64,000 nucleotides of DNA from Burkholderia territorii (GTDB taxonomy: Bacteria; Pseudomonadota; Gammaproteobacteria; Burkholderiales; Burkholderiaceae): positions 124,001-188,000 of the forward strand of contig NZ_CADFEJ010000003.1 of the NCBI RefSeq assembly GCF_902833055.1. Reading direction: 5' to 3'. This document shows, one piece after another, positions 42,577 through 53,235 of this stretch. A program made the position numbers and the translations under genes. Within the stretch, counting starts at the first letter, position 1. Every line of letters begins with the position of its first letter. The notes under the pieces were generated by a model. That model saw only the letters and a list, made by a program, of their open reading frames with translations. It searched no databases and was not told where the DNA came from.

Positions 42577-43503
42577 ATGAAGACCAAGCTGATGGCCGCC
42601 GCGGCCGCCGCGATCCTGGCCATGCCGCTCGCGCATGCCGAGAAGATCGGCGTGACGATGGCATCGTTCGACGACACGTTCCTGACGATCCTGCGCAACA
42701 GCATCGGTGATGCGGCGAAGAAGGACGGCGCGACCGTGCAGATCGAGGACGGCGGCAACGACGTCGGCAAGCAGTTGAGCCAGGTCCAGAACATGATCGC
42801 GCAGAAGGTCGACGCGATCATCGTGAACGCGGTCGACACCGACGCGACGCCGAAGATCACCAAGATGGTGACCGCCGCGAAGATTCCGCTCGTCTATGTG
42901 AACCGCAAGCCCGTCGATTTCGACAAGCTGCCGGCCGGCGTCGCGGTGGTCGCGTCCGACGAGAAGCAGTCGGGCACGCTGCAGGCGCGCCAGGTCTGCA
43001 AGCTGCTCGGCGGCAAGGGCGACATCCTGGTGCTGATGGGCGAGCTGTCCAACGAGTCGGCGCGCGCGCGCACCAAGGACATCGAGGACGTGATCGCGAC
43101 CAAGGACTGCTCGGGCATGAAGATCGTCGACAAGCGCGAAGGCAAGTGGAGCCGCACGCAGGGCCAGGACATCACGATGAACTGGCTCAGTTCCGGCACG
43201 AAGTTCGATGCAATCGTCTCGAACAACGACGAGATGGCGATCGGCGCGATCAACGCGCTGAAGGCGGCGCGCAAGCTGACGCCGAAGACGATCGTCGCGG
43301 GCATCGATGCGACGCCGGACGGGCTCGCGGCGATGAAGAGCGGCGAGCTGAAGGTGTCCGTGTACCAGAACGCGGCCGGGCAGGGCGCGCAGGCCGTCGC
43401 GACCGCGCTGAAGCTCGCGAAGAAGCAGCCGGTGGAGCGCTACGTGAACGTGCCGTTCGAGCTCGTCACGCCGGAGAACATGAGCCAGTACGCGAAGCAC
43501 TGA
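42577..43503 (+). CDS. ibpA: Inositol ABC importer, substrate-binding protein
   Basis: 308 residues from [10 protein letters not shown], with cleavage after the signal peptide near PLAHA/EKIG (residue 21). An in-frame GTG at 42571 is an alternative start closer to AGGAG. The periplasmic-binding (Peripla_BP_4) fold appears in [24 protein letters not shown] segments, [10 protein letters not shown] and [10 protein letters not shown]. It captures myo-inositol in the periplasm and delivers it to the permease. Next genes encode the ATPase (68 bases later) and permease, giving a complete CUT2-type importer. Ligand identity is inferred from the iol context. Confidence 0.9.
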   Translation: MKTKLMAAAAAAILAMPLAHAEKIGVTMASFDDTFLTILRNSIGDAAKKDGATVQIEDGGNDVGKQLSQVQNMIAQKVDAIIVNAVDTDATPKITKMVTAAKIPLVYVNRKPVDFDKLPAGVAVVASDEKQSGTLQARQVCKLLGGKGDILVLMGELSNESARARTKDIEDVIATKDCSGMKIVDKREGKWSRTQGQDITMNWLSSGTKFDAIVSNNDEMAIGAINALKAARKLTPKTIVAGIDATPDGLAAMKSGELKVSVYQNAAGQGAQAVATALKLAKKQPVERYVNVPFELVTPENMSQYAKH

Positions 43504-43571
43504 CCGGCTTTTCCGCTGAACTGCGCGAGCCCGGCGCGCCCGGGTTCGCGTGTGACTTTCGAGGAACGTCC

Positions 43572-45146
43572 ATGTATACAGCCAGGATGGCGCGCCCGAT
43601 GGCCGGCGAAAGCGGGCCGGCCGCCTCGCTCGGCGCACCGGGTTCGTCCGGTGTACCCGTCGACGATTGCCTGCTCGAGGTGCGCGGCGTCGGCAAGTCG
43701 TTTCCCGGCGTCGTCGCGCTCGACGGCGTGCAGTTTCGCGTGCGTCGCGGCACCGTGCACGCGCTGATGGGCGAGAACGGCGCCGGCAAGTCGACGCTGA
43801 TGAAGATCATCGCCGGCGTCTACACGCCCGACCAGGGCGAGATCCTGATCAACGGCGAGCCGGTCGTGCTCAACGGCCCGCTCGACGCGCTCGATCGCGG
43901 GATCGCGATGATCCACCAGGAACTCAACCTGATGCCGTACATGACGGTCGCGGAGAACATCTGGATCCGCCGCGAACCGAAGAACCGCTTCGGCCTGATC
44001 GATCACGCCGAGCTGCGCCGCCGCACGGCCGCGCTGTTCGAGCGGCTGTCGATCGACATCGACCCCGAGGCCGACGTGCGCACGCTGACGGTCGCGAGCC
44101 GCCAGATGGTCGAGATCGCGAAGGCGGTGTCGTTCGACTCGGACGTGCTGATCATGGACGAGCCGACCTCGGCGCTGACCGACAAGGAGGTCACGCACCT
44201 GTTCCGGATCATTCGCCAGTTGCGCGAGCAGGGCAAGGGCATCGTCTACATCACGCACAAGATGAACGAGCTGTTCGAGATCGCCGACGAGTTCTCGGTG
44301 TTCCGCGACGGCAAGTACATCGGCACGCACGCGTCGACCGACGTCACGCGCGACGACATCATCCGGATGATGGTCGGCCGCGAGATCACGCAGATGTTCC
44401 CCAAGGAGGAGGTGCCGATCGGCGACGTCGTGCTGGCCGTGAAGAACCTCGGCGTCGACGGCGTGTTCCGCGACGTCAGCTTCGAGTTGCGCGCGGGCGA
44501 AATTCTCGGTGTCGCGGGCCTCGTCGGCTCGGGGCGCTCGAACGTCGCGGAGGCGCTGTTCGGCGTCGTGCCGGCGACGACGGGCGAGATCCTGATCGAC
44601 GGCAAGCCGGTGCGTATTTCCACGCCCGCGCAGGCGATGAAGCACGGGATGGCGTTCCTCACCGAGGACCGCAAGGACACCGGATGCTTCCTGAATCTCG
44701 ACCTGCTCGCGAACATGGAAGCCGCGGTGCTCAGCAATCGCTACGTGAAGTTCAATTTCGTGCGGCAGGCGCAGTTGAAGCGCGACTGCGAGGAAATGAG
44801 CCGGATGTTGCGCGTGAAGACGCCCGGGCTGCACGAGGAAATCCAGAACCTGTCGGGCGGCAACCAGCAGAAGGTGCTGATCGGCCGATGGTTGCTGACG
44901 CAACCACGCATCCTGATCCTCGACGAGCCGACGCGCGGGATCGACGTCGGCGCGAAGGCCGAGATTCACCGGCTCGTCAGCGCGCTCGCCGGCAAGGGCG
45001 TCGCGGTGCTGATGATTTCGTCGGAAATGCCGGAAGTGCTCGGCATGAGCGACCGCGTGATGGTGATGCACGAAGGCCGGATGACCGGCATCGTCGAGCG
45101 CAAGGACGCCGACCAGGTCCGCATCATGGACCTGGCTTCGCGCTGA
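43572..45146 (+). CDS. iatA: Inositol ABC importer, double ATP-binding protein
   Basis: 524 residues from [10 protein letters not shown] with GAGG upstream. Two nucleotide-binding domains are present, as in RbsA/XylG-type sugar importers. NBD1 has Walker A GENGAGKS (67-74), [10 protein letters not shown] and a weak signature LTVASRQ. NBD2 has a family-typical degenerate Walker A (GLVGSGRSN) and an intact LSGGNQQK signature. It powers myo-inositol uptake together with the single permease species. The first ~30 residues are an unstructured extension. Permease start is 27 bases after the stop. Confidence 0.92.
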   Translation: MYTARMARPMAGESGPAASLGAPGSSGVPVDDCLLEVRGVGKSFPGVVALDGVQFRVRRGTVHALMGENGAGKSTLMKIIAGVYTPDQGEILINGEPVVLNGPLDALDRGIAMIHQELNLMPYMTVAENIWIRREPKNRFGLIDHAELRRRTAALFERLSIDIDPEADVRTLTVASRQMVEIAKAVSFDSDVLIMDEPTSALTDKEVTHLFRIIRQLREQGKGIVYITHKMNELFEIADEFSVFRDGKYIGTHASTDVTRDDIIRMMVGREITQMFPKEEVPIGDVVLAVKNLGVDGVFRDVSFELRAGEILGVAGLVGSGRSNVAEALFGVVPATTGEILIDGKPVRISTPAQAMKHGMAFLTEDRKDTGCFLNLDLLANMEAAVLSNRYVKFNFVRQAQLKRDCEEMSRMLRVKTPGLHEEIQNLSGGNQQKVLIGRWLLTQPRILILDEPTRGIDVGAKAEIHRLVSALAGKGVAVLMISSEMPEVLGMSDRVMVMHEGRMTGIVERKDADQVRIMDLASR

Positions 45147-45173
45147 GCCGCAACAAGCATGGAGACAACTGAA

Positions 45174-46199
45174 ATGGGCAACCTGAATCCCGTCGCGGAC
45201 GCGCAGTCCATGACGATCAAGACGCGGCATGCGAAGTGGCCGCCCGAACTGAGCATCTTCATGGTGCTGGTGGGCATCAGCCTGTTCTTCGAGGTGATCG
45301 GCTGGCTTGTCGTCGGCCAGAGCTTTTTGTTCAACGCCGAGCGGCTCGAGATCATCGTGTTGCAGATGGCCGTGATCGGCATCATCGCGGTCGGCGTGAA
45401 CCTCGTGATCATCACCAGCGGGATCGACCTGTCGTCGGGATCGGTCGTCGCCGCGGCGGCCGTCGTGTCGGCCAGCCTCGCGCAGGTATCCGATTTTCCG
45501 CGCGCGGTGTTCCCGCACCTGACCGACCTGCCGGTCATCTGGCCGGTGCTGGCGGGCGTGTGCGTCGGGCTGCTGGTCGGCCTGCTGAACGGCTCGCTGA
45601 TCGCGCTGACGGGCATCCCGCCGTTCATCGCGACGCTCGGCACGATGGTTGCCGCGCGCGGCTTCGCGAAGTGGTTCACCAACGGGATGCCGGTGTCGAT
45701 GCTGACCGACCAGTTCGCGGCGATCGGCGCGGGGGCGAACCCGGTGATCATCTTCGTCGTGGTGGCCGCGATCTTCCACGTCGTGCTGCGCTACACGCGC
45801 TTCGGCAAGTACACGTATGCGATCGGCGCGAACCGCCACGCGGCGATCGTGTCGGGCATCAATGTGACGCGCCACCTGGTGTTCGTCTATGCGATCGCGG
45901 GCCTGCTGAGCGGGATCGCCGGCACCGTGACGGCCGCGCGCGCGATCTCCGGCCAGTCGGGCATGGGCGTGATGTACGAGCTCGACGCGATCGCGGCCGT
46001 CGTGATCGGCGGCACGTCGCTGTCGGGCGGCCTCGGGCGCGTGACGGGCACCGTGATCGGTGTGCTGATCCTCGGCGTGATGACATCGGGCTTCACGTTC
46101 ATCCGGATCGACGCGTATTACCAGGAGATGGTCAAGGGCGCGATCATCGTCGCGGCCGTGATCGCCGACCAGTACCGCAACAAGAAGTCCCGCCGCTGA
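45174..46199 (+). CDS. iatP: Inositol ABC importer, permease
   Basis: 341 residues from MGNLNPVADA. GGAGA eight bases upstream favours 45174 over the ATG at 45159. There are about ten hydrophobic segments, with the CUT2 permease motifs VGVNLVIITSGIDLSSGS, GIPPFIATLGTMVAARG and AVVIGGTSLSGGLGRVTGT. The homodimer forms the inner-membrane pore for inositol. It follows the binding protein and ATPase genes. Specificity is inferred from the surrounding catabolic genes. Confidence 0.92.
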   Translation: MGNLNPVADAQSMTIKTRHAKWPPELSIFMVLVGISLFFEVIGWLVVGQSFLFNAERLEIIVLQMAVIGIIAVGVNLVIITSGIDLSSGSVVAAAAVVSASLAQVSDFPRAVFPHLTDLPVIWPVLAGVCVGLLVGLLNGSLIALTGIPPFIATLGTMVAARGFAKWFTNGMPVSMLTDQFAAIGAGANPVIIFVVVAAIFHVVLRYTRFGKYTYAIGANRHAAIVSGINVTRHLVFVYAIAGLLSGIAGTVTAARAISGQSGMGVMYELDAIAAVVIGGTSLSGGLGRVTGTVIGVLILGVMTSGFTFIRIDAYYQEMVKGAIIVAAVIADQYRNKKSRR

Positions 46200-46236
46200 C
46201 CTGCGACGATCGAATACGGAACCGACCGGGAAGAAG

Positions 46237-47151
46237 ATGAAGATTGCTCTGGATCCCTACATGATTCGCCACCTGCCGCTCGATCGGCTGCCGCACGCCG
46301 TTGCCGAACTCGGCTACGACCAGATCGAGCTGTCGCCGCGCAGCGATTTTCTCGACTGGTGGGTGATGCCGCGCGCGACGCGCGAGCGCATGGCCGCATT
46401 CCGGCAAGCGCTGCGTGCGAGCGGCGTCGGCCTCGCGTCGCTTCAGCCGATGTATCGCTGGGCCAGCCCGTTCGAGGACGAGCGCCAATGGGCGGTGCGT
46501 TGCTGGAAGAAGGCGATCGAGGTCGCGCTCGAGATGGAGTGCGCGCTGATGGTGTCCGAGTTCGGGCGCGGCGCGTCGCCCGAGCGCTCGGTCGGCGAGC
46601 GGCCGGGCGCGAATCCGAAGGAACTGTGCGAAGCCGCATGGTTTCGTTCGATGGACGAGCTGCTGCCGATCCTCGAGCGCGAACGTATCGTGCTGTCGGT
46701 CGAGCCGCATCCGGAGGACTGGATCGAGCAGCTGCAGCCGGCGATCGACATCGTCACGAACATTGGCTCGCCTTCGCTGAAGCTGTCGTACATCGCGCCG
46801 CACACGTTCTATTACGGCGACGACATGGCCGCGATGATCGCGCAGGCCGCGCCGATCCTCGCGCACGTGCGCGTGGCCGACACCTTCGATCACCGCAAGA
46901 GCAGCCAGTTGCGCTACATCGTGAACCCGCCCGGCTCGAACCAGGTTCGAGTACACCAGCATCTCGACATCGGGCAGGGCGAGATCGACTGGGACATCTT
47001 TTTTCGCGCGCTCGGCGATGCCGGCTTCGACGGCGTGATGTCGTCGTGCGTGTTCGCGTGGGAGGACCGCGCGGAGGCGTCGTCGCGCTACATGCGCGAC
47101 ACGATCCGGCGCTACGTCGATCGCCATTTCGCACACGCGGCAACGCGCTGA
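46237..47151 (+). CDS. Sugar phosphate isomerase/epimerase-like TIM barrel (IolH-like)
   Basis: 304 residues from MKIALDPYMI. The xylose-isomerase-like TIM barrel carries ELGYDQIELSPRSDF, VLSVEPHPEDW, VRVADTFDHRKSS and HQHLDIGQGEIDWD. The opening and position inside iol genes resemble IolH, whose reaction is not well defined. It follows the importer by 37 bases and precedes iolG by 58 bases. It could isomerise an inosose or a breakdown product. Not the principal IolE, which is encoded at 37391-38320. Confidence 0.78.
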   Translation: MKIALDPYMIRHLPLDRLPHAVAELGYDQIELSPRSDFLDWWVMPRATRERMAAFRQALRASGVGLASLQPMYRWASPFEDERQWAVRCWKKAIEVALEMECALMVSEFGRGASPERSVGERPGANPKELCEAAWFRSMDELLPILERERIVLSVEPHPEDWIEQLQPAIDIVTNIGSPSLKLSYIAPHTFYYGDDMAAMIAQAAPILAHVRVADTFDHRKSSQLRYIVNPPGSNQVRVHQHLDIGQGEIDWDIFFRALGDAGFDGVMSSCVFAWEDRAEASSRYMRDTIRRYVDRHFAHAATR

Positions 47152-47209
47152 ATCATGAACGAACGGCACGGACCGTGCCGTTGATGAACGACAGACTGGA
47201 GATATCCGG

Positions 47210-48223
47210 ATGACCTTGCAAATCGGCGTGATCGGCTGCGGCGCGATCGGCCAGGACCATATCCGCAGACTCACGCGCACACTGTCCGGCGCGCGCGTGG
47301 TGGCCGTCAACGACATCGATCCGCAGCAGGCGCGCGATGCGGTGACGAAGTACGGGCTCGATGCGGAAATCTACGGCGACGGCCACGAAGTCGTCGCGGC
47401 CGCCGACGTCGAGGCCGTGCTCGTCACGTCCTGGGGGCCGACACACGAAGCGTTCGTGCTCGACGCGATCGCGCACGGCAAGCCGGTGTTCTGCGAGAAG
47501 CCGCTCGCGGTGACGGCCGACGGCTGCATGCGGATCGTCGAGGCCGAGGTCGCGCACGGCCGCCGGCTCGTGCAGGTCGGCTTCATGCGGCCGTACGACG
47601 AAGGCTATCGCGCGCTCAAGCGCGTGATCGACAGCGGCGAGATCGGCGCGCCGCTGATGCTGCATTGCGCGCACCGCAATCAATCCGTCGGCGAGCGCTA
47701 CACGACGGACATGGCGATCACCGACACGCTGATCCACGAGCTCGACGTGCTGCGCTGGCTGCTCGGCGAGGACTATGCGAGCGCGCAGGTCGTCTATCCG
47801 AAGAAGACGCGCCACGCGAGCGCGCATCTCGCCGATCCGCAGATCGTGCTGCTCGAAACCGCGAGCGGCGTGCGCATCGACGTCGAGATCTTCGTCAATT
47901 GCCAGTATGGCTACGACATCCAGTGCGAAGTCGTCGGCGAGAACGGCATCGCGAAGCTGCCCGATCCGCCGGCTGTCGGGCTCAAGCATGCGGCGCGCCA
48001 ATCGGTCGAGATCATGACCGACTGGAAGGAGCGCTTCATCGCGTCGTACGACGTCGAGCTGCAGGCATTCATCGACGGCGTGCGGCACGGCGCACTGACC
48101 GGCCCGTCCGCGTGGGACGGTTATGCGGCGGCGGTCGCGGCCGACGCTTGCGTGCGTGCCCAAAAGAGCGGGGCGGTCGAGCCGATCGCAATGGCCGAAC
48201 GCCCGGCGTTCTATCGCGCCTGA
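47210..48223 (+). CDS. iolG: Inositol 2-dehydrogenase
   Basis: 337 residues, the typical IolG length. The Rossmann domain shows [12 protein letters not shown] at its start and [11 protein letters not shown] with the catalytic Lys. The substrate domain contains [16 protein letters not shown] with the conserved Asp and His. IolG oxidises myo-inositol to 2-keto-myo-inositol with NAD+, the first catabolic step. Comparison from memory with annotated Burkholderia inositol 2-dehydrogenases shows near identity along its length. It sits mid-way in the rightward iol unit. Confidence 0.94.
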   Translation: MTLQIGVIGCGAIGQDHIRRLTRTLSGARVVAVNDIDPQQARDAVTKYGLDAEIYGDGHEVVAAADVEAVLVTSWGPTHEAFVLDAIAHGKPVFCEKPLAVTADGCMRIVEAEVAHGRRLVQVGFMRPYDEGYRALKRVIDSGEIGAPLMLHCAHRNQSVGERYTTDMAITDTLIHELDVLRWLLGEDYASAQVVYPKKTRHASAHLADPQIVLLETASGVRIDVEIFVNCQYGYDIQCEVVGENGIAKLPDPPAVGLKHAARQSVEIMTDWKERFIASYDVELQAFIDGVRHGALTGPSAWDGYAAAVAADACVRAQKSGAVEPIAMAERPAFYRA

Positions 48224-48282
48224 CCCGTGGCCGCGTCGCCACGCACGCGGCGACGCGCCGTTTTTCCACCGGAGCGACCGAG

Positions 48283-49209
48283 ATGACGATGAAGATCGGC
48301 TGCGCGCCCTGCTGCTGGGGCGTCGACGACGTGAACAACCCGCACCTGCCGCCGTGGCGGCACGTGCTTGCCGAGGCCGCGCAGGCCGGCTACTCGGGCA
48401 TCGAGCTCGGGCCATACGGCTATATCCCGCTCGAGCTCGACGTGGTGAGCGCCGAGCTCGACCGGCAGCGCCTGAGCATCACCGCCGGCACGATCTTCGA
48501 CGACCTGGTGTCGCCGGAGAACCTGCCGAACCTGCTGCGCCAGACGCGCGAGATCTGCGCGCTGATCTCGCGACTGCCGACGCTGCCGACCCAACCCGGC
48601 CAGCGCTATGCGGCGCCGTATCTGGTCGTGATCGACTGGGGACACGAGGAGCGCGACTACGCGGCCGGCCATGCCGATCGCGCGCCGCGGCTGTCCGCGG
48701 AGCGCTGGGCATGCATGGTCGACCATATCCGCAGGATCGCGACCGTCGCGCGCGACGAATTCGGCGTGCGCGCGGTGATTCATCCACACGCCGGCGGCTA
48801 CATCGAGTTCGCGGACGAGATCGACCGGATCGTCGCGGACATCGCGGCCGACACTGCCGGCTTGTGTCTCGATACCGGCCACCTGTACTACTCGGGCATG
48901 GATCCCGAGACGTGGTTGCGCCGGCATGCGGCGCGGCTCGACTACGTGCATTTCAAGGATATCGACGCGGCCGTCTACGACGCGGTGATGGGCGAGCACA
49001 TCGCATTCTTCGCGGCTTGCGCGCGCGGCGTGATGTGCCCGATCGGCAACGGCGTACTCGACTACCGCGCGATCCGTCGCGCGCTCGACGACATCGGCTA
49101 TGCGGGCACCATCACGATCGAGCAGGAGCGCGACCCGCGCAATGCCGGCACGAGCCTGCGCGACGTCGCGGCGAGCCGCGCGTTTCTCGCATCGGCCGGA
49201 TTCGCGTGA
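48283..49209 (+). CDS. Sugar phosphate isomerase/epimerase-like TIM barrel (second IolE/IolI-like)
   Basis: 308 residues from MTMKIGCAPC with GGAG upstream; ATG 48289 is the alternative. The TIM barrel shows GYSGIELGPYGYIPLELD, VIHPHAGGYIEF, CLDTGHLYYSG and YVHFKDID, a set of likely metal ligands like those of IolE and IolI. It may catalyse dehydration or isomerisation of an inosose stereoisomer, allowing use of scyllo- or chiro-inositol. Follows iolG by 59 bases. Sequence differs clearly from IolE at 37391-38320, so it is not a recent duplicate. Confidence 0.8.
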   Translation: MTMKIGCAPCCWGVDDVNNPHLPPWRHVLAEAAQAGYSGIELGPYGYIPLELDVVSAELDRQRLSITAGTIFDDLVSPENLPNLLRQTREICALISRLPTLPTQPGQRYAAPYLVVIDWGHEERDYAAGHADRAPRLSAERWACMVDHIRRIATVARDEFGVRAVIHPHAGGYIEFADEIDRIVADIAADTAGLCLDTGHLYYSGMDPETWLRRHAARLDYVHFKDIDAAVYDAVMGEHIAFFAACARGVMCPIGNGVLDYRAIRRALDDIGYAGTITIEQERDPRNAGTSLRDVAASRAFLASAGFA

Positions 49210-49272
49210 GCGACGGACGATTGGTACTTCTGAACATATGAAAATCTGAACACGGACAGGAACACGACAATC

Positions 49273-50445
49273 ATGATCGACGGACAGATTCTGCTCGGAC
49301 ATTCGATTCCCTGGGGCATGGTCGGCGGCGGGCTCGGCAGCCAGATCGGCTACAGCCATCGATCGGCTGCATTGCGCGACGGCAGTTTCCGGCTGGTTGC
49401 CGGCGCGTTCGACATCGATGCCGAACGAGGGCGGCAGTTCGGCGTGAAGCTCGGCGTCGACGCCGAGCGCTGCTATCCCGACTACCGGACGATGTTCGAG
49501 GCCGAGGCGAAGCGCGCCGACGGCATTCGCGCGGTGTCGATCGCGACGCCGAACAACACGCACTTCGAGATCTGCCGCGCGGCGCTGAACGCCGGGCTGC
49601 ACGTGATCTGCGAGAAACCGCTGTGCTTCACGACCGAGGAGGCCGAGGCGCTGGCGCGGCTTTCGATCGAGAAGAACCGCATCGTCGGCGTCGCGTATGG
49701 CTATTCAGGTCACCAGATGATCGAGCAGGCGCGCGAGATGATCGCGCGCGGCGATCTGGGCGAGATCCGCATCGTGCAGATGCAGTTCGCGCACGGTTTC
49801 CACAGCGAGGGCGTAGAGGCCGCGAGCGCGGCAGCGCGCTGGCGCGTCGATCCGAAGTTCGCGGGCCCGAGCTACGTGCTCGGCGACATCGGCACGCACC
49901 CGCTGTACATCTCGGAAGTGATGGCGCCCGAGCTGAAGATCCGCCGGCTGATGTGCTCGCGGCAAAGCTTCGTGAAGAGCCGCGCGCCGCTCGAGGACAA
50001 CGCGTTCACGATCATGGAATACGACACCGGTGCGATCGGCTACGTATGGTCGAGCGCCGTGAACGCAGGCTCGATGCACGGGCAGAAGGTGCGCGTGATC
50101 GGCTCGAAGGCGAGCGTCGAATGGTGGGACGAACATCCGAACCAGTTGCGCTACGAGATCCAGGGACAACCCGCGCAGGTGCTCGATCGCGGCATGGGCT
50201 ATCTGCATCCGCACGCGTTGCGCGAGGACCGCATCGGCGCCGGGCACCCGGAGGGGCTGTTCGAAGCATGGTCGAACCTGTACGCGCGCTTCGCACTCGC
50301 GATGGATGCGGCCGATCGCGGCGATGCGCAGGCGCTGAAGCAAATCCGCTTTCCGGATGTGCATGCCGGCGTCGAGGGCGTGCGCTGGGTCGAGAACTGC
50401 GTGCGCTCCGCCGATGCGGGCGGCGTGTGGGTCGACTATCGTTGA
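49273..50445 (+). CDS. Gfo/Idh/MocA-family oxidoreductase, probable second inositol dehydrogenase
   Basis: 390 residues, longer than IolG. A Rossmann domain opens with GMVGGGLGSQIGYSHRSA, has ATPNNTHFEI and CEKPLCFTTEEAE (catalytic Lys), and the second domain includes SYVLGDIGTHPLYISEVMAP. Members oxidise or reduce sugars and cyclitols with NAD(P). Its place in the iol operon suggests action on another inositol isomer, comparable to scyllo-inositol dehydrogenases. It lies 63 bases after the TIM-barrel gene and is the last catabolic gene before the regulator. Confidence 0.85.
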   Translation: MIDGQILLGHSIPWGMVGGGLGSQIGYSHRSAALRDGSFRLVAGAFDIDAERGRQFGVKLGVDAERCYPDYRTMFEAEAKRADGIRAVSIATPNNTHFEICRAALNAGLHVICEKPLCFTTEEAEALARLSIEKNRIVGVAYGYSGHQMIEQAREMIARGDLGEIRIVQMQFAHGFHSEGVEAASAAARWRVDPKFAGPSYVLGDIGTHPLYISEVMAPELKIRRLMCSRQSFVKSRAPLEDNAFTIMEYDTGAIGYVWSSAVNAGSMHGQKVRVIGSKASVEWWDEHPNQLRYEIQGQPAQVLDRGMGYLHPHALREDRIGAGHPEGLFEAWSNLYARFALAMDAADRGDAQALKQIRFPDVHAGVEGVRWVENCVRSADAGGVWVDYR

Positions 50446-50549
50446 GCCACGGCTGGCCGGTGCGCGCCATCGGCCGGCGGCGGCCACCGGCGTCGCGTTC
50501 GCGTCCGCGTCGGTAAACGTCCCGATCTTTACGGCACGGCGAGAGCGTT

Positions 50550-50563
50550 GGAAAATCGTTTCA
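50550..50563. promoter_or_regulatory. Candidate IolR operator upstream of iolR
   Basis: GGAAAATCGTTTCA matches GGAA-N6-TTCC except for the final base. It lies 174 bases before the regulator start, in the 291-base gap (50446-50736) that otherwise shows no gene. Autoregulation would explain it. Confidence 0.45.
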
Positions 50564-50736
50564 GTATCGCCGTGGAGCGTGTGCAGGTGATGATCGAGCG
50601 CGTGGGAGCGAGCGTGCGGCGCGGTCCGTGCCGCAAACGTGATTAAATTCGCCCTTCATGCATCCATACAGGTGAGTCCCGGGCGGCGTGCGTCGGCGTC
50701 GCGCGCGCATCGGGGCCGTCAACTTCGCGCTATCCG

Positions 50737-51621
50737 ATGAGTTCATCCGAGAAACCTCCCGCCACCGTCGAGCAGTTCCTGCAGCATCTGACGCAGGAGT
50801 ACGATGGCCTCAGCAATCGCCTGAAGGTAATTGCGCGTCACGTGGAAACGCATCGGGACCAGCTTGGGCTGGAAGGCATCCAGTCGCTTGCGGAGGCGTG
50901 CGGGGTGCAGCCGTCGGCCGTCGTGCGGTTCGCGAAGCATTTCGGCTTCTCCGGCTTCTCCGAGATGCAGCGACTGTTCCGCGAGGGCCTGGCCCAGCAG
51001 ATCGCGCCGGGCCGCGCGTACAACCTGCGAGTGCGCGACGTGATCGAATCGGGGTCGTCCAGCCTGCAGCCCGAGCAGATCGCCGACGAATTCATCAAGG
51101 GCAGCATTGCCGGGATGCAGCAGTTGCGGCAGACGCTCGACCCGCAGGCGCTCGCGCAGGCCGTCGACCTGCTCGCCGACACGCAGGCGATCTGGATCGC
51201 CGGCTCGCGCCGCGCGTTTCCGATCGCCGTCTATCTCGACTACGCGCTGCAGCACACCGACAAGCGCATCGGCCTGTTCAGCGCGCTCGGCAGCATGCAT
51301 CTGGGGCAGATCCGCTCGGTGCGCGAGGGCGACGTGATGATCGTGATCTCGTTCATGCCGTATGCGGAAGAGACGGTGCAGGTCGCGCAGCAGGCCGCGC
51401 AGCGCGGCGCGCGCCTGATCGCGATCACCGACAGCCGGATGAGCCCGCTCGCGCGCGAGGCCGAGGTGACGCTGATGGTGCAGGACAGCGCGACGTTCGG
51501 GTTCCGCGCGCTGACCGCGACGATGGGTCTCGCGCAGAGCCTGTTCGTCGCGCTCGCATACCGCCTCGAGCTGTCGTACCTGCCCACCGCCGACGGCGCC
51601 CACGGCACGAGGGCCGGCTGA
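50737..51621 (+). CDS. iolR: RpiR/MurR-family regulator of inositol catabolism
   Basis: 294 residues. An N-terminal RpiR helix-turn-helix (about 10-85) contains LEGIQSLAEACGVQPSAVVR, followed by a SIS sugar-phosphate-binding domain (about 130-270) with IWIAGSRRAFPIAVYL and VMIVISFMPYAEETV. RpiR proteins sense phosphosugars; IolR homologues repress inositol genes until a phosphorylated intermediate appears. Location next to the iol cluster and candidate sites at 42414, 42444 and 50550 support this. Convergent with mmsA, sharing the hairpin at 51643-51669. Confidence 0.9.
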   Translation: MSSSEKPPATVEQFLQHLTQEYDGLSNRLKVIARHVETHRDQLGLEGIQSLAEACGVQPSAVVRFAKHFGFSGFSEMQRLFREGLAQQIAPGRAYNLRVRDVIESGSSSLQPEQIADEFIKGSIAGMQQLRQTLDPQALAQAVDLLADTQAIWIAGSRRAFPIAVYLDYALQHTDKRIGLFSALGSMHLGQIRSVREGDVMIVISFMPYAEETVQVAQQAAQRGARLIAITDSRMSPLAREAEVTLMVQDSATFGFRALTATMGLAQSLFVALAYRLELSYLPTADGAHGTRAG

Positions 51622-51642
51622 CGCCGGCGTTGCGCATGCGTG

Positions 51643-51669
51643 CCGCCCGCCGGTAGCTCCGGCGGGCGG
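51643..51669. terminator. Hairpin between convergent iolR and mmsA
   Basis: Perfect 11-bp stem CCGCCCGCCGG / CCGGCGGGCGG with a TAGCT loop. It is very GC-rich but has no T-run on either side. Its place between two convergent stops suggests a bidirectional transcription barrier. Confidence 0.5.
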
Positions 51670-51684
51670 GCTTGCCCATCGCGC

Positions 51685-53205
51685 TTACTTCGCGGTCGGC
51701 ATCGCGAATTCGGCGCCCTTGCCGATGCTCGATGCCCAGCGCTGCATCACCGACTTCTGGCGCGTGTAGAAGCGCACGCCTTCCTCGCCGTACGCGTGCA
51801 TGTCGCCGAACAGGCTCTTCTTCCAGCCGCCGAAGCCGTGCCATGCCATCGGCACGGGAATTGGCACGTTGATGCCGACCATGCCGACCTGGATGCGCCG
51901 CGCGAATTCGCGCGCGATGCCGCCGTCGCTCGTGAAGCACGACACGCCGTTGCCGAACTCGTGCGCGTTGATCAGGTCGACCGCTTCGCCGAAGTCCTTC
52001 ACGCGCACGCAGCCGAGCACGGGCCCGAAGATTTCTTCCTTGTAGATGCGCATGTCGGGTGTCACATGATCGAACAGCGTGCCGCCGGTGAAGAAGCCCG
52101 CCTCGCGGCCCGGCACGCGCAACCCGCGCCCGTCGACCACCAGTTGCGCGCCTTCGCCGACGCCTTGCTCGATATAGCCTTCGATGCGCTTGAGCGCCTC
52201 GCCGGTGACGATCGGACCCATCTCGACTTCCGGCGACATCCCGTCGCCGATCACCAGCTTGCGCGCGCGCTCGGCGACCGCCGGCACGATTCTGTCGGCC
52301 ACGTCGCCGACGAGCACCGCGATGCTGATCGCCATGCAGCGTTCGCCCGCCGAGCCATACGCCGCGCCGATCAGCGCGTCGACCGCCTGCTCGATGTTCG
52401 CGTCGGGCATCACGACGAGGTGGTTCTTCGCGCCGCCGAGCGCCTGCACGCGCTTGCCCGACTGCACCGCGCGCTGCTGCACGTAAGCCGCGATCGGCGT
52501 CGAGCCGACGAAGCTGACGGCCTGCACGTCCGGATGGTCGAGCAGCGCGTCGACCGCGCCCTTGTCGCCCTGCACGACGTTGAACACGCCGGCGGGCAGG
52601 CCGGCCTGCGTCAGCAGGTCGGCCATGAACAGGGCCGCCGACGGGTCGCGTTCGCTCGGCTTCAGCACGAAGGTATTGCCGGTCGCGAGCGCGACCGGGA
52701 ACATCCAGCACGGCACCATGCAGGGGAAGTTGAACGGCGTGATCCCGGCGACGACACCGAGCGGCTGGCGCATCGTCCAGTTGTCGATGCCGGTGCTGAC
52801 CTGGTCGGTGAAGTCGCCCTTGAGCAGTTGCGGCACGCCGCACGCGAATTCGATGATGTCGATGCCGCGCGCGACTTCGCCCTGCGCGTCGGAGAACACC
52901 TTGCCGTGCTCGGCCGTGATGATCGCCGCGAGCGTGTCGCGGTGCTCGTTCATCAACTGCAGGAAGCGGTGCAGCACGCGTGCGCGGCGGATCGGCGGCG
53001 TGTCGGCCCAGGCCGGGAACGCGGCGCGGGCGGACGCGACGGCCTGCTGCACCTCGTCGTCGCCGGCGAGCGCGACGCGGCGCACCGCGCGGCCGAGCGC
53101 CGGATTGAAGACGTCCTGGAAGCGGCCGCTGCGGCCGGCAACGGGCGCGCCGTCGACATAGTGGCCGACGTCGGCGTCGGACGTGTAGGCGGGAACCGGG
53201 TTCAT
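51685..53205 (-). CDS. mmsA: CoA-acylating (methyl)malonate-semialdehyde dehydrogenase
   Basis: 506 residues from [10 protein letters not shown]. Aldehyde dehydrogenase fold with N158 in [10 protein letters not shown], the GSTPIAAYV cofactor loop and catalytic C290 in [10 protein letters not shown]. It keeps the MMSDH form, which lacks the usual catalytic glutamate and uses CoA. In the inositol context (as IolA) it turns malonate semialdehyde into acetyl-CoA, CO2 and NADH; it may also serve valine degradation. Divergent from a LysR gene at 53314, with two palindromes between them. Confidence 0.94.
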   Translation of the reverse strand: MNPVPAYTSDADVGHYVDGAPVAGRSGRFQDVFNPALGRAVRRVALAGDDEVQQAVASARAAFPAWADTPPIRRARVLHRFLQLMNEHRDTLAAIITAEHGKVFSDAQGEVARGIDIIEFACGVPQLLKGDFTDQVSTGIDNWTMRQPLGVVAGITPFNFPCMVPCWMFPVALATGNTFVLKPSERDPSAALFMADLLTQAGLPAGVFNVVQGDKGAVDALLDHPDVQAVSFVGSTPIAAYVQQRAVQSGKRVQALGGAKNHLVVMPDANIEQAVDALIGAAYGSAGERCMAISIAVLVGDVADRIVPAVAERARKLVIGDGMSPEVEMGPIVTGEALKRIEGYIEQGVGEGAQLVVDGRGLRVPGREAGFFTGGTLFDHVTPDMRIYKEEIFGPVLGCVRVKDFGEAVDLINAHEFGNGVSCFTSDGGIAREFARRIQVGMVGINVPIPVPMAWHGFGGWKKSLFGDMHAYGEEGVRFYTRQKSVMQRWASSIGKGAEFAMPTAK

Positions 53206-53235
53206 CGTGTCTCCTGAGATTGGGGGCGAACGGAA

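Noticed and set aside
43440..45875. 811-residue open frame on the minus strand opposite the inositol ABC ATPase and permease genes
   Set aside because: It is antisense to well-identified genes, rich in His/Arg/Asp as expected for the complement of GC-rich codons, and has no domain or ribosome site.
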